From Bifidobacterium simiiventris (lineage in GTDB: Bacteria; Actinomycetota; Actinomycetes; Actinomycetales; Bifidobacteriaceae), in assembly GCF_019331715.1 (NCBI RefSeq), contig NZ_JAHBBG010000003.1:186001-250000 (forward strand): a stretch of DNA of 64,000 bases, read 5' to 3'. How positions within the stretch are numbered: the first letter of the stretch is position 1; each line of letters opens with the position of its first letter. Positions 16,826 to 24,251 of the stretch are shown piece by piece. Position numbers and translations under genes: made by a program. The notes under the pieces were generated by a model that worked only from the letters and a program-made list of their open reading frames with translations, did no database searches and was not told the DNA's origin.

Positions 16826-18022
16826 ATGGGGTTCCACGAATTTGCCTCGCCGTATGACTGGTCGCGCCTTGCGACATACAGGCGCACCGCGAAAGCCGCG
16901 TTCGGAGGCATGATCGACCTGTCGGTCGGTTCTCCGATCGACCCGGTGCCCGACTCCGTGCGTCAGGCGTTGGCAGACGCGTCCGACGACCCGAACGCAT
17001 ACGGATACCCCGTGACCGTCGGCACCCCTGACCTGCAGGCCGCGATCGCCGAGTGGTTCCGCGACTGCCGCGGCGTCGACCTTGCCGCCGTCGACGCGGC
17101 CGTGGTGCCGACGGTCGGGTCCAAGGAGGCGGTCGCGCTGATGGCCTCCCTGCTGCGCTTGGGTGAAGGCGACGTGGTCGTGCAGCCGACCGTGTCGTAC
17201 CCGACCTACGAGATCGGCACGCAGCTTGCCGGCGCCACCGTGCTCAAGGTCGACGACGTGACCGACGTCGACTCGTGGAAGCATGTGCCGGGCGTACGGG
17301 CGATCTGGATCAACTCGCCGTGCAATCCGACCGGCAAGATCCTGCCCGCGTCGCAGATGGCCGGCATCGTGGCCGCCGCGCGCGAGATCGGTGCGGTGGT
17401 GCTGTCCGACGAATGCTATGCCCTCATGACCTGGGGGCAGCCGGTCTGGAACCGGTCCGATGCGTGCGCGGCCGGTAGTTCGGCCTCGCCGTCCGACGAG
17501 AAGAACGCACTGGGCCGAATCGCGGCCCCGTGCGCATTGAGCCCCGAAGTGTGCGGGGGGTCGTCGCAAGGCGTGCTCTCGTTGTACTCGCTGAGCAAGC
17601 AGTCCAACATGGCCGGATACCGTACCGCGTTCATCGCCGGCGACCCCGCGATCGTCAAGCCGATGAGCATCTACCGCAAGCAGATCGGCCAGATCATCCC
17701 CGGGCCGGTGCAGGCCGCGATGGCAGCCGCGTTGCGCGACCGCGAGTCCGTTCGTATCCAGCATGACCGGTATCTCAACCGTCTCGGTGTACTGGTCGGC
17801 GCACTGCGCGCCTACGGGTACGCCGTCAACATGCCGGACGGTGCACTCTACGCATGGGTCAAGGCCAAGTCCGGCGACTGCTGGCAGGACATGGCGGCGC
17901 TCGCCGAAATCGGCATCATCGCCAGCCCTGGCGAGTTCTACGGAGCCCCGCAGTACCTGCGGTTCTCCGCCACCGCCACTGACAAGGCCATAGCCGACGC
18001 CGCCGAACGTCTCGCTCGTTAG
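16826..18022 (+). CDS. dapC: Succinyldiaminopimelate aminotransferase (fold-type I PLP enzyme)
   Basis: A 398-residue class I/II aminotransferase of the lysine/diaminopimelate pathway. Seen: substrate-binding VGSPIDPVP, IWINSPCNPTGKI, VVLSDECYAL (PLP ring contact) and SLYSLSKQSNMAGYRTAF, in which the lysine of SLSK should carry PLP. The function call rests on family resemblance plus the conserved fdxA-dapC neighbourhood. A ~40-residue insertion (NRSDACAAGSSASPSDEKNA...) follows the DECY strand, where shorter homologues have a loop. SD AGAAGGAG precedes ATG 16826. Confidence 0.87.
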   Translation: MGFHEFASPYDWSRLATYRRTAKAAFGGMIDLSVGSPIDPVPDSVRQALADASDDPNAYGYPVTVGTPDLQAAIAEWFRDCRGVDLAAVDAAVVPTVGSKEAVALMASLLRLGEGDVVVQPTVSYPTYEIGTQLAGATVLKVDDVTDVDSWKHVPGVRAIWINSPCNPTGKILPASQMAGIVAAAREIGAVVLSDECYALMTWGQPVWNRSDACAAGSSASPSDEKNALGRIAAPCALSPEVCGGSSQGVLSLYSLSKQSNMAGYRTAFIAGDPAIVKPMSIYRKQIGQIIPGPVQAAMAAALRDRESVRIQHDRYLNRLGVLVGALRAYGYAVNMPDGALYAWVKAKSGDCWQDMAALAEIGIIASPGEFYGAPQYLRFSATATDKAIADAAERLAR

Positions 18023-18053
18023 CTGGTCTTCTAGAGCTTGTTCACAGGCCGTC

Positions 18054-18100
18054 CGTTTACTCCGTCGCATGCGCCGGCTACGTGCGCGACGGAGTAAACG
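18054..18100. terminator. Bidirectional terminator between dapC and dinB
   Basis: CGTTTACTCCGTCGC (18054-18068) and its exact complement at 18086-18100 form a 15-bp stem. It sits between convergent genes and abuts the dinB stop. Confidence 0.8.
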
Positions 18101-18101
18101 T

Positions 18102-19400
18102 TTATAGTCCCAGACTGGCTGCCTTGCTGCCATACTTGCGCCGCACAGCGTCCAGCGCCTGTTCCGCGCCGCGCAGCCGCTCGGTACGGGTCACCCCGCC
18201 GTGGCCGTCACCTCCTTTCGCATCAGCAACAGCCTGTTCCTCCAACATGTCGTCCAGCGTCGGCTGCACCTCCAATCCGGCCGATTCGACCAAGCCGCTG
18301 GCGCTCATGCCCGCCAGCCGTATCTTGCGTGGCAGTGGCATGTCGCCGCCCGCGCCCGGTGCCATGCCCAGCATCGCGTGCAGCAGTGCCACGGTCTGCG
18401 GATACAGGGCACTCGCCGTGTCCGTGGGCCGTTCCATCGTGCGTGCCTTCGTCATGTAACTCAGATCGGCGAACCGCAGCTTCACCGTCACCGTTCGGGC
18501 CGACAATCCGCGCCGTCGTAACGAACTGGCCACTTCGTCGCAGCATCGTCGCAGCAGATCGCATACACGTCGTGCGTCGCGCGTGTCATGCGTGAACGTA
18601 CGTTCGGCTCCGATCGACTTCTCCGGCGTATACGGCGTGATCTGCCGGCCATCCATGCCTCGTGCGGCCAGAAACAGGCCATGTGCCGTTGATTGCGAGC
18701 CGCATGCCTGCGCCAGCGAGGTTTCGTCCAGCAACGCCAGATCGGCCACGGAATCCACGCCCCAGCCCCGCAGTCGTTGTTCCAGAGACGGCCCGATGCC
18801 GGGAATGCCGCGCAACGGCATCATCTGCACGAACTCGGCATGCCGGTTCAGCGGAATCAGCAGCATGCCGTCCGGTTTCGCATTGGTCGACGCCATCTTC
18901 GCCACCAATTTGTTCGATGCAATGCCCACCGAGCACGTCACGTGGTAGCGCGTGGCCACCTCGCGCCTGATCCACGCGCCGATCGCGCTCGGCCGTTCCC
19001 AGCGCAGCAATGCTCCGGATACGTCCATGTAGCACTCGTCCACCGACACCCGCTCGATGCGGTCGGTGATCTGCGAGAACACTTCCGCGAAGATGCGGTG
19101 CGACATCATCCGGTAATACTTCATGTCCACCGGCAAGAACACGCCGTCCGGGCATAACTGGCGCGCTCGGGCCGACGGCATCGCCGAATTGATGCCGTAC
19201 CGCCGTGCCTCGTAGCTCGCGGCGGACACCACCGAGCGAGGGCCGGTCCCGATAATCACGGGCCTGCCCTTGAGCTCGGGATGCCGTGCCACTTCCAACG
19301 ATGCGTAGAACGCATCCATGTCGATGTGCAGCACCGTGCATCCGGTCTCGTCGTGCCCCCAATCTCGCTTGGCGGCGGCCAGCCTCGGTGCAGTGCTCAT
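18102..19400 (-). CDS. dinB: DNA polymerase IV (Y-family translesion polymerase)
   Basis: A 432-residue Y-family polymerase. The catalytic metal sites are visible: HIDMDAFYASLE at the N-terminus and ERVSVDECYMDV. The thumb contains a helix-hairpin-helix (LRGIPGIGPSLEQRLRGWG). ATG 19400 gives the normal family N-terminus; the long upstream extension in the same frame crosses the promoter and is not coding. The C-terminus lacks an obvious clamp-binding motif in its Asp/Gly-rich tail. Expected to be SOS-induced through the LexA-type box at 19424. Confidence 0.93.
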   Translation of the reverse strand: MSTAPRLAAAKRDWGHDETGCTVLHIDMDAFYASLEVARHPELKGRPVIIGTGPRSVVSAASYEARRYGINSAMPSARARQLCPDGVFLPVDMKYYRMMSHRIFAEVFSQITDRIERVSVDECYMDVSGALLRWERPSAIGAWIRREVATRYHVTCSVGIASNKLVAKMASTNAKPDGMLLIPLNRHAEFVQMMPLRGIPGIGPSLEQRLRGWGVDSVADLALLDETSLAQACGSQSTAHGLFLAARGMDGRQITPYTPEKSIGAERTFTHDTRDARRVCDLLRRCCDEVASSLRRRGLSARTVTVKLRFADLSYMTKARTMERPTDTASALYPQTVALLHAMLGMAPGAGGDMPLPRKIRLAGMSASGLVESAGLEVQPTLDDMLEEQAVADAKGGDGHGGVTRTERLRGAEQALDAVRRKYGSKAASLGL

Positions 19401-19422
19401 GACGACAGCATAGCGTAAAGCT

Positions 19423-19436
19423 AGAACAAATGTTCG
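19423..19436 (-). promoter_or_regulatory. LexA (SOS) box of dinB
   Basis: AGAACAAATGTTCG contains GAAC-N4-GTTC, the actinobacterial/Gram-positive LexA half-sites, 23 bp upstream of the dinB start and overlapping where its promoter must be. Confidence 0.75.
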
Positions 19437-19595
19437 ACTGTCGTGTCGTGTATCCGTGTTGCGGATGCGGGGTTCTCGGAGTGTGGAAAGGTTTGCGACG
19501 CGATGCCACGCCGATCCTGTGCGCCGCAATACAAAACCCGGCAAAACCGCCGTACGGCTACGCGCTTCCGTGCTACGCGAGTAGGCTGAACAATC

Positions 19596-20531
19596 ATGAA
19601 GAGAGCAGTGCTTGACATCCTGAACCGCGTGCCGGTGTTCCTCGTCGTGATGGGGGAGGCCGTGGTCATCTACCTCGCCACGGCCATCGCGAAAGTCGCC
19701 TTCACGCAGCTCGATCCGCTGTACGCAGTGTGGTACCGCGTCGGTTTCATGGCCGTGATGCTGCTGGCGTGGCGTCGTCCATGGCGTGCCGCGAAGCGCC
19801 ATCACCTGCCGCACAACCTGCCCGGCTGGGCGATCGTCGTCGGCTGCGGCATCGCGGTCGTCGTGATGAACACGATGTTCTACGTGGCCATCAGCAACAT
19901 GGATATGGGCATCGCGGTCGCGATCGAATTCATGGGACCGCTGTCCGTGGCCGTGATCACCGGGCGCAGCTGGCGCGAGCGGCTCGGCATCTGCATCGCC
20001 GCATGCGGCGTGGTGCTGCTCGCCGGCGTATCGCTGGCCGGCGCGTCAAGCAGCCACTTCCTGATCGGCCTGATCGCGATCCTCATCGGCGGATCGATGT
20101 GGGGCGTGTACATCGTGCTCGGTCGCAAGGTCGCCTCGCGCGGTAACTCGCTCGACAATTTGTGCGTGAGCATTGCAATCGGCTGGGTGCTGCAAACGCT
20201 GGTGCTCGGCCCCGGTGCGGTCGAGCACGTGATCCGGCCGAAGGCGAGCGCCACGTGGGCCGCGGCTCCCGGCGGCGCGTGGAAACTGCTCGGGCTGCTG
20301 TTTCTGATCTCGATGCTCGCCTCGTTCATTCCGTACATGGTCGACCAGGTGGTGATGCGGCGTACCACGTCCGGCGCGTTCTCGGTGATGCAGTCGATCA
20401 ACCCGGCCGTCGCGGTGGGTGTCGGCCTTGCGTTTGGCGAGATTCCGACAGTATGGGAGTGCGTCGGTGTTGCGTTGGTGATCGTCGCCGTGATCGTCAC
20501 CTTCTCCGGCGATCAGGCTCCGGCCAAGTGA
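19596..20531 (+). CDS. EamA-family transporter (RhtA-like exporter)
   Basis: A 311-residue inner-membrane protein with ten hydrophobic segments in two EamA halves (first from VVIYLATAIAKVAF, second from LIGLIAILIGGSMWGVYIVLGRKV). Close in pattern to threonine/homoserine exporter RhtA: YVAISNMDMGIAVAIEFMGPL and VQ-type MQSINPAVAVGVGLAFGE. Substrate not determined. ATG 19596 lies 8 nt after TAGGCT, so the mRNA is probably leaderless. It is divergent from dinB. Confidence 0.85.
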   Translation: MKRAVLDILNRVPVFLVVMGEAVVIYLATAIAKVAFTQLDPLYAVWYRVGFMAVMLLAWRRPWRAAKRHHLPHNLPGWAIVVGCGIAVVVMNTMFYVAISNMDMGIAVAIEFMGPLSVAVITGRSWRERLGICIAACGVVLLAGVSLAGASSSHFLIGLIAILIGGSMWGVYIVLGRKVASRGNSLDNLCVSIAIGWVLQTLVLGPGAVEHVIRPKASATWAAAPGGAWKLLGLLFLISMLASFIPYMVDQVVMRRTTSGAFSVMQSINPAVAVGVGLAFGEIPTVWECVGVALVIVAVIVTFSGDQAPAK

Positions 20532-20660
20532 GACGCCGGAGATGCGCGGTCGGGTGGTTCGTCTGAGCGGAAGGTTTCGATGATTTCCGGCAGCTTCGGT
20601 GTTTTGTCCGGCCGTTGATGGTACAGTTACATGCTGTTGCGCTGCTGAGTCGCGCAACAC

Positions 20661-20748
20661 GGAGTCATGCCTGAGTGGCCGATAGGGGCACCCTGCTAAG
20701 GTGTTAGTCGCTTTTCGCGGCTCGAGGGTTCGAATCCCTCTGACTCCG
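20661..20748 (+). tRNA. tRNA-Ser (anticodon GCT), integration target
   Basis: A class II tRNA: GGAGTCA pairs with TGACTCC, the anticodon loop CTGCTAA contains GCT, and a long variable arm (TTAGTCGCTTTTCGCGGCTC) is present. A CCA triplet follows at 20749-20751. The gene is intact; its last 15 bases are part of the attL repeat of the integrated element. Confidence 0.95.
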
Positions 20749-20790
20749 CCACCAAGGGTTTTTGGGACTTCCCGAAAACCCTTTTTTCAT
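20734..20790 (+). other. attL (left attachment site)
   Basis: Begins with ATCCCTCTGACTCCGCCA, the tRNA-Ser 3' end, and matches 38268-38324 at 55 of 57 positions. It includes the tRNA terminator hairpin (20754-20783, AAGGGTTTT...AAAACCCTT, then T-run). Confidence 0.9.
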
Positions 20791-20882
20791 GCCGAAAACG
20801 GCGGAATAACGCCGATATTAGGCCGTTTCGGATGCTCGCCGGCCGGTCTCATGACGATGCGTAGCTTCACGAAGTTATGGGT

Positions 20883-20943
20883 AAGATATCCGGTAAATAG
20901 TCCGGTATTTTTTCCGGCCGTTCCGGTTTTTACCGGATATCTT
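20883..20943. repeat. 15-bp inverted repeat upstream of the integrase
   Basis: AAGATATCCGGTAAA (20883-20897) is exactly complementary to 20929-20943, with a T-rich 31-nt spacer holding further CCGG repeats. TCCGGTAAATAGTCCGG at 20889-20905 recurs with one change at 38190-38206 near attR. A likely site for integrase or excisionase, or a regulator of the integrase gene. Confidence 0.6.
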
Positions 20944-20958
20944 GTGAAAGGGTGCGAC

Positions 20959-22467
20959 ATGCCGAAACAGATGCGACGTAAGCGTAGGAGCTTCGGCAGC
21001 GTGGAAGAGAAGATCAAGAACGGGCGCAAGTACCTGTACTACAGCTTCACGACGCCGGTATGGGCGTTTTCGAAGTGGCCTGAGTTGAATCTGGGCGCTC
21101 GTCAGTGGCACTGCGTCACCCCGGGGTACGAATACGAGGGTGAAGCGTGGCTGGCTGCCGCGCAAAAGGCGATCAAGACCGAGACTTGGGAGCCTGACAA
21201 ACTCAAGGAAGTCGACGAGCGTCGTGAATCGATCACGTTCCGCCAATACGCCGTGCCGTGGGTCGAGAACCGCAAAAAGGCGAACGGCGATGACTTGAAA
21301 CAGACCGCGAAGCAGAAGTACCGGGAAAGTTTGGATCTCTACCTGCTGGACTTCTTCGGGAACATGCGCATGACCGCGATCAAGCCCAAAGATGTGCAAC
21401 GGTGGTGGGACTCGTTCACGCCGGCGCGATTGGACGCTGATCTTGAAGACCGCCGTTACCACGTTTACAAGCATCTGAAAACGATCATGAAGTCTGCCGC
21501 CACGGAACCCGTAGATGACACCGGCAACACGCTTATACCCATGAACCCGTGTCAGATCAAGGCCGAGCGTCCGAAACCGAAGCATACGCCCGTACGGCCG
21601 ACCGAGGCTCAGCTTGATGCTTTTCTGGCGGAATTGCCTGACTGGGCGCGTATGGTTGCCATGATCTGCGATATGGCTGGGCTTCGGGAAGGTGAGGCGC
21701 TCGGTCTACAACGTCAGCATATCAATTTGGATGCGCCGTCCGTTCGTGTTGTGCAGCAGGTTCAGCGGGTTCCTGATGGCAAAGGCAAGCATACGACCGA
21801 ACTCATCTCACCGAAAACTCGTTCGAGTGTGAGGGACGTACGAATACCTCCTGATCTCGCAGACGCGTTGCGTGACTGGATGGTCGAGCATGAGATCGAT
21901 GCGCCGGAAACCCCGCTGTTCACGTCTCCACGCACGGGGCGTCAGCTCTATCCTCAGAATTATCGGGGAGTCGTTGCGCGTGCCCGCAAGAAGGTGCCCG
22001 GTCTTGAGTCCATGCGACCTCACGACCTGCGTAAAGATGCCCTAAGCCGTATGCAGGAGTCGGGAGCTACCCCGGGCGAGGTCATGCGTCAAGGTGGCCA
22101 TGCATCCATGAAAGTGGCCAGCATCTATCAGACTGCGGGTAGTCATCTGGGCGAAGTCATGAGGAATATCTCCGGGCCGACTTTCGCGAGATCATCTGCG
22201 TCTGACGGATCGCGGAAAACATCGACTGAGAACACTGCACAGGATTTGAAAACCGATGGAAGGACGTCGACGGTTGCGGTCGATCCTCCTGTGACGGTCT
22301 TGAAAGGCGGCGAACTGGAGGCGCTTTCCGGCGTGCTCGGCTTGCTGCCGTTACCTGATCGCATAGCGGTGCTTCGCTCTCTGACGGTCGAGAAACGAGC
22401 CCGCGTTATTGGCAGGCTACCTGATGCGGTGAGAGTGGAAACACTCGAGGCGCTGCTCAAAGACTGA
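20959..22467 (+). CDS. int: Tyrosine site-specific integrase
   Basis: A 502-residue phage-type tyrosine recombinase. The catalytic domain shows the R in DMAGLREGEALGL, HDLR (HxxR), GGHASMKVASIYQ with the second histidine and the nucleophilic tyrosine. A SAM-like core-binding domain lies at ~125-230 (SITFRQYAVPWVENR onwards). ATG 20959 (MPKQMRRKRR) follows GAAAGGG; the longer frame runs back into the tRNA. Unusually, ~100 residues follow the catalytic tyrosine (LPLPDRIAVLRSLTVEKRARVI). It integrates the element into the tRNA-Ser 3' end. Confidence 0.92.
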   Translation: MPKQMRRKRRSFGSVEEKIKNGRKYLYYSFTTPVWAFSKWPELNLGARQWHCVTPGYEYEGEAWLAAAQKAIKTETWEPDKLKEVDERRESITFRQYAVPWVENRKKANGDDLKQTAKQKYRESLDLYLLDFFGNMRMTAIKPKDVQRWWDSFTPARLDADLEDRRYHVYKHLKTIMKSAATEPVDDTGNTLIPMNPCQIKAERPKPKHTPVRPTEAQLDAFLAELPDWARMVAMICDMAGLREGEALGLQRQHINLDAPSVRVVQQVQRVPDGKGKHTTELISPKTRSSVRDVRIPPDLADALRDWMVEHEIDAPETPLFTSPRTGRQLYPQNYRGVVARARKKVPGLESMRPHDLRKDALSRMQESGATPGEVMRQGGHASMKVASIYQTAGSHLGEVMRNISGPTFARSSASDGSRKTSTENTAQDLKTDGRTSTVAVDPPVTVLKGGELEALSGVLGLLPLPDRIAVLRSLTVEKRARVIGRLPDAVRVETLEALLKD

Positions 22468-22865
22468 TCGAGACACGCCGGGAGGTATTTTTTTGGGCAA
22501 ATTTTTCCGCTGGATATATCGCGGCTCGGCATGGTAAACGTCACATTACAAGAAATCCGCCGTTCTCCGCCGTTCTCCGCTATTTGTGACATAGGGGGTT
22601 GGAATAATCCGGAAAGCAACATGAGTAATGTTCGTTTTTCTATTTTGTAGACGCTCTAGTGTTTTGAAACAAGGGGGTAATTTGTAATTTTGCTTAAATA
22701 AGCGCTGTCTTTTCGCGCTATTATCACAATCAACGCGCATGAATGCGACGGCGTGCATGTGTGACATATAACAAAAAAGCGAACGCCTCATGGGTGCAAC
22801 CGTGAGGCGTTCAGACCCCCGTCCGCGTCAAGAACGCGGCATTCAATAGCAATTAAGGAGTCAAG
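22468..22865 (+). promoter_or_regulatory. Leader region before the excisionase-like gene
   Basis: No gene is seen. The stretch is AT-rich with a tandem CCGTTCTCCG repeat at ~22559-22579. Two hairpins precede the next gene: GAACGCCTCA/TGAGGCGTTC (22781-22790/22803-22812) and CCGCGT/ACGCGG (22823-22828/22834-22839). An AAGGAG ribosome site follows at 22855. The hairpins could act as an attenuator. Confidence 0.5.
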
Positions 22866-23075
22866 ATGAACAATATCACCAATGCTATCCCCGGACCGAA
22901 CGCCAACACCAATATGAAGCGTCTCGAATCCCTCAAGGATGCCACCCATTCGCTTGGTTTGCGGGACACCCGCGTGACCATGCGGCTCGTGCGCGAAGGC
23001 AAACTAAAGGCAATCCAGATCGGGAATAGGATAATGATCACCACCGCATCCTTGAACAAGTTCGCAGGATGCTGA
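22866..23075 (+). CDS. Excisionase-like helix-turn-helix protein
   Basis: A 69-residue protein. Its C-terminal half (GLRDTRVTMRLVREGKLKAIQIGNRIMITTASLNKF) has the small winged helix-turn-helix pattern of excisionase/MerR-like DNA-binding proteins. AAGGAG lies 6 nt before ATG 22866. Location next to the integrase supports a role in excision or in control of the element. Confidence 0.65.
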   Translation: MNNITNAIPGPNANTNMKRLESLKDATHSLGLRDTRVTMRLVREGKLKAIQIGNRIMITTASLNKFAGC

Positions 23076-23107
23076 CTGTTGTCAGAGGATGTTAGGTAGG
23101 TGACAAT

Positions 23108-23488
23108 ATGGGTAGTGTTCTCGTGGAGAAAGCGGAATGGCTTGGAGGTCGGAACCAGTTCGATCTGCCTCCAACGGCTCGTCTTGTACTTCAGCACATG
23201 GCGTTGAAGGCGATGGACAATGGCGGCGTAGGAGTAGGCGACGACCGCGTGTATGGGCAAACGGCGAAGGGTGCCCCCGCCCAGCTGTTCTACCAGTCGC
23301 GGGAACGGGCATGCAAAGATATGGACATGGATTCCAGCCAATATACGCAGCAGATAACCAAACTCAAGGCGTGTGGGCTTGTGGAGTCCGTGAAGTCGGG
23401 CAGACGCGGACAAATAGCTGAGTACCGATTACATGTGGCTGAAATATACGATGCTCGAAAATCTCTTGAGGCCAAGCCGGCGGTGTGA
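23108..23488 (+). CDS. Winged-helix type protein, possibly replication or regulatory (RepA-like)
   Basis: A 126-residue protein starting MGSVLVEKAEWLGGRNQFD. The segment PPTARLVLQHMALKAMDNGGVGVGDDRVYGQTAKGAPAQLFY followed by SSQYTQQITKLKACGLVESVKSGRRGQIAEYRLHV looks like a winged helix (recognition helix, then a Gly/Arg wing). It is followed by an AT-rich region of palindromic repeats, as seen with plasmid initiators. The functional assignment is tentative. Only 32 bp separate it from the excisionase-like gene, so they likely form one operon. Confidence 0.55.
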   Translation: MGSVLVEKAEWLGGRNQFDLPPTARLVLQHMALKAMDNGGVGVGDDRVYGQTAKGAPAQLFYQSRERACKDMDMDSSQYTQQITKLKACGLVESVKSGRRGQIAEYRLHVAEIYDARKSLEAKPAV

Positions 23489-23547
23489 CGGGCCGCGGTT
23501 CATGCCGAAACATCATCCGATGCAACATCTTCTCCGGATTGAGGGAA

Positions 23548-23810
23548 GGGTGAACGAATCGTTCACCCAATATCCGACAACATCCGAATAGGGAAGGGCA
23601 GTTGCATGAACGAATCGTTCACCCTTAACGAACAATTCGTTCACCTTTGAGTGACAAATCATGTCTTATTGGGTGAACAATTCGCTCATTATAGGGTGGG
23701 CGATTTGTTCGCCCCTATTACAACCCAATACAAGATATATTTAAGGATTACTTCTACTTGAATTCAAGCGCGGGTGAAGTGCCTGCATAAGGATAGATAA
23801 ATCGTTCACC
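23548..23810. repeat. Iteron-like palindromic repeat cluster
   Basis: Repeats of GGGTGAACGAATCGTTCACCC (or parts of it) at 23548-23568, 23607-23624, 23627-23645, 23671-23687, 23694-23714 and 23796-23810. The first is a perfect palindrome around a central A. The surrounding DNA is AT-rich. Candidate origin iterons or operators for the preceding winged-helix protein. Confidence 0.65.
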
Positions 23811-23814
23811 CTTT

Positions 23815-24251
23815 ACGCGCTGACATCGCAGGTTGAACAAGTCCATGAAAAATCAGGATTGGATGGAGACGACACATGCGGTTTATGCAGCTCATATCGC
23901 GTGAAACCTGTCTTAAGCAGTTGCTGACTTGACTCGATACGTTGGCGCATATGTGCAGGTTGGTGGCCGAGGCTGATCTTGTTCGTCTGATGATTGGAAT
24001 CAATTGCTCGAATAATGAATTGATCTGCAAGTGCTTGCAAACGTAAGCACGACACGCGGGGGTGTCAAAAGGGTGGAAAATGTAATCAACCAGTTGGAAA
24101 TATTAGGTTTTGAGACGGTTGTAACGGGGGATTGCTGCAAAAGCCGACTTGCTGATTGACAGCGTTTGCAGTATGGTAAATGCCAGTAACGAACATATGT
24201 AAATGCAGGCCGAGGGCGGCAGCGAGAGATACAGCCCGAAGGAGAGACGGA
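23815..24251 (+). promoter_or_regulatory. AT-rich leader upstream of the pilus cluster
   Basis: No convincing gene is seen; a 28-codon GTG frame at 24073 is too weak to call. TTGACA at 24156-24161 with TAAATG at 24177 (15-nt spacing) is a possible promoter. The strong ribosome site GAAGGAG (24238-24244) precedes the ATG at 24252. Confidence 0.4.

Noticed and set aside
24073-24159. 28-codon GTG frame in the pilus leader
   Set aside because: Short, unremarkable sequence; only a loose G-rich stretch upstream. Not enough to call.
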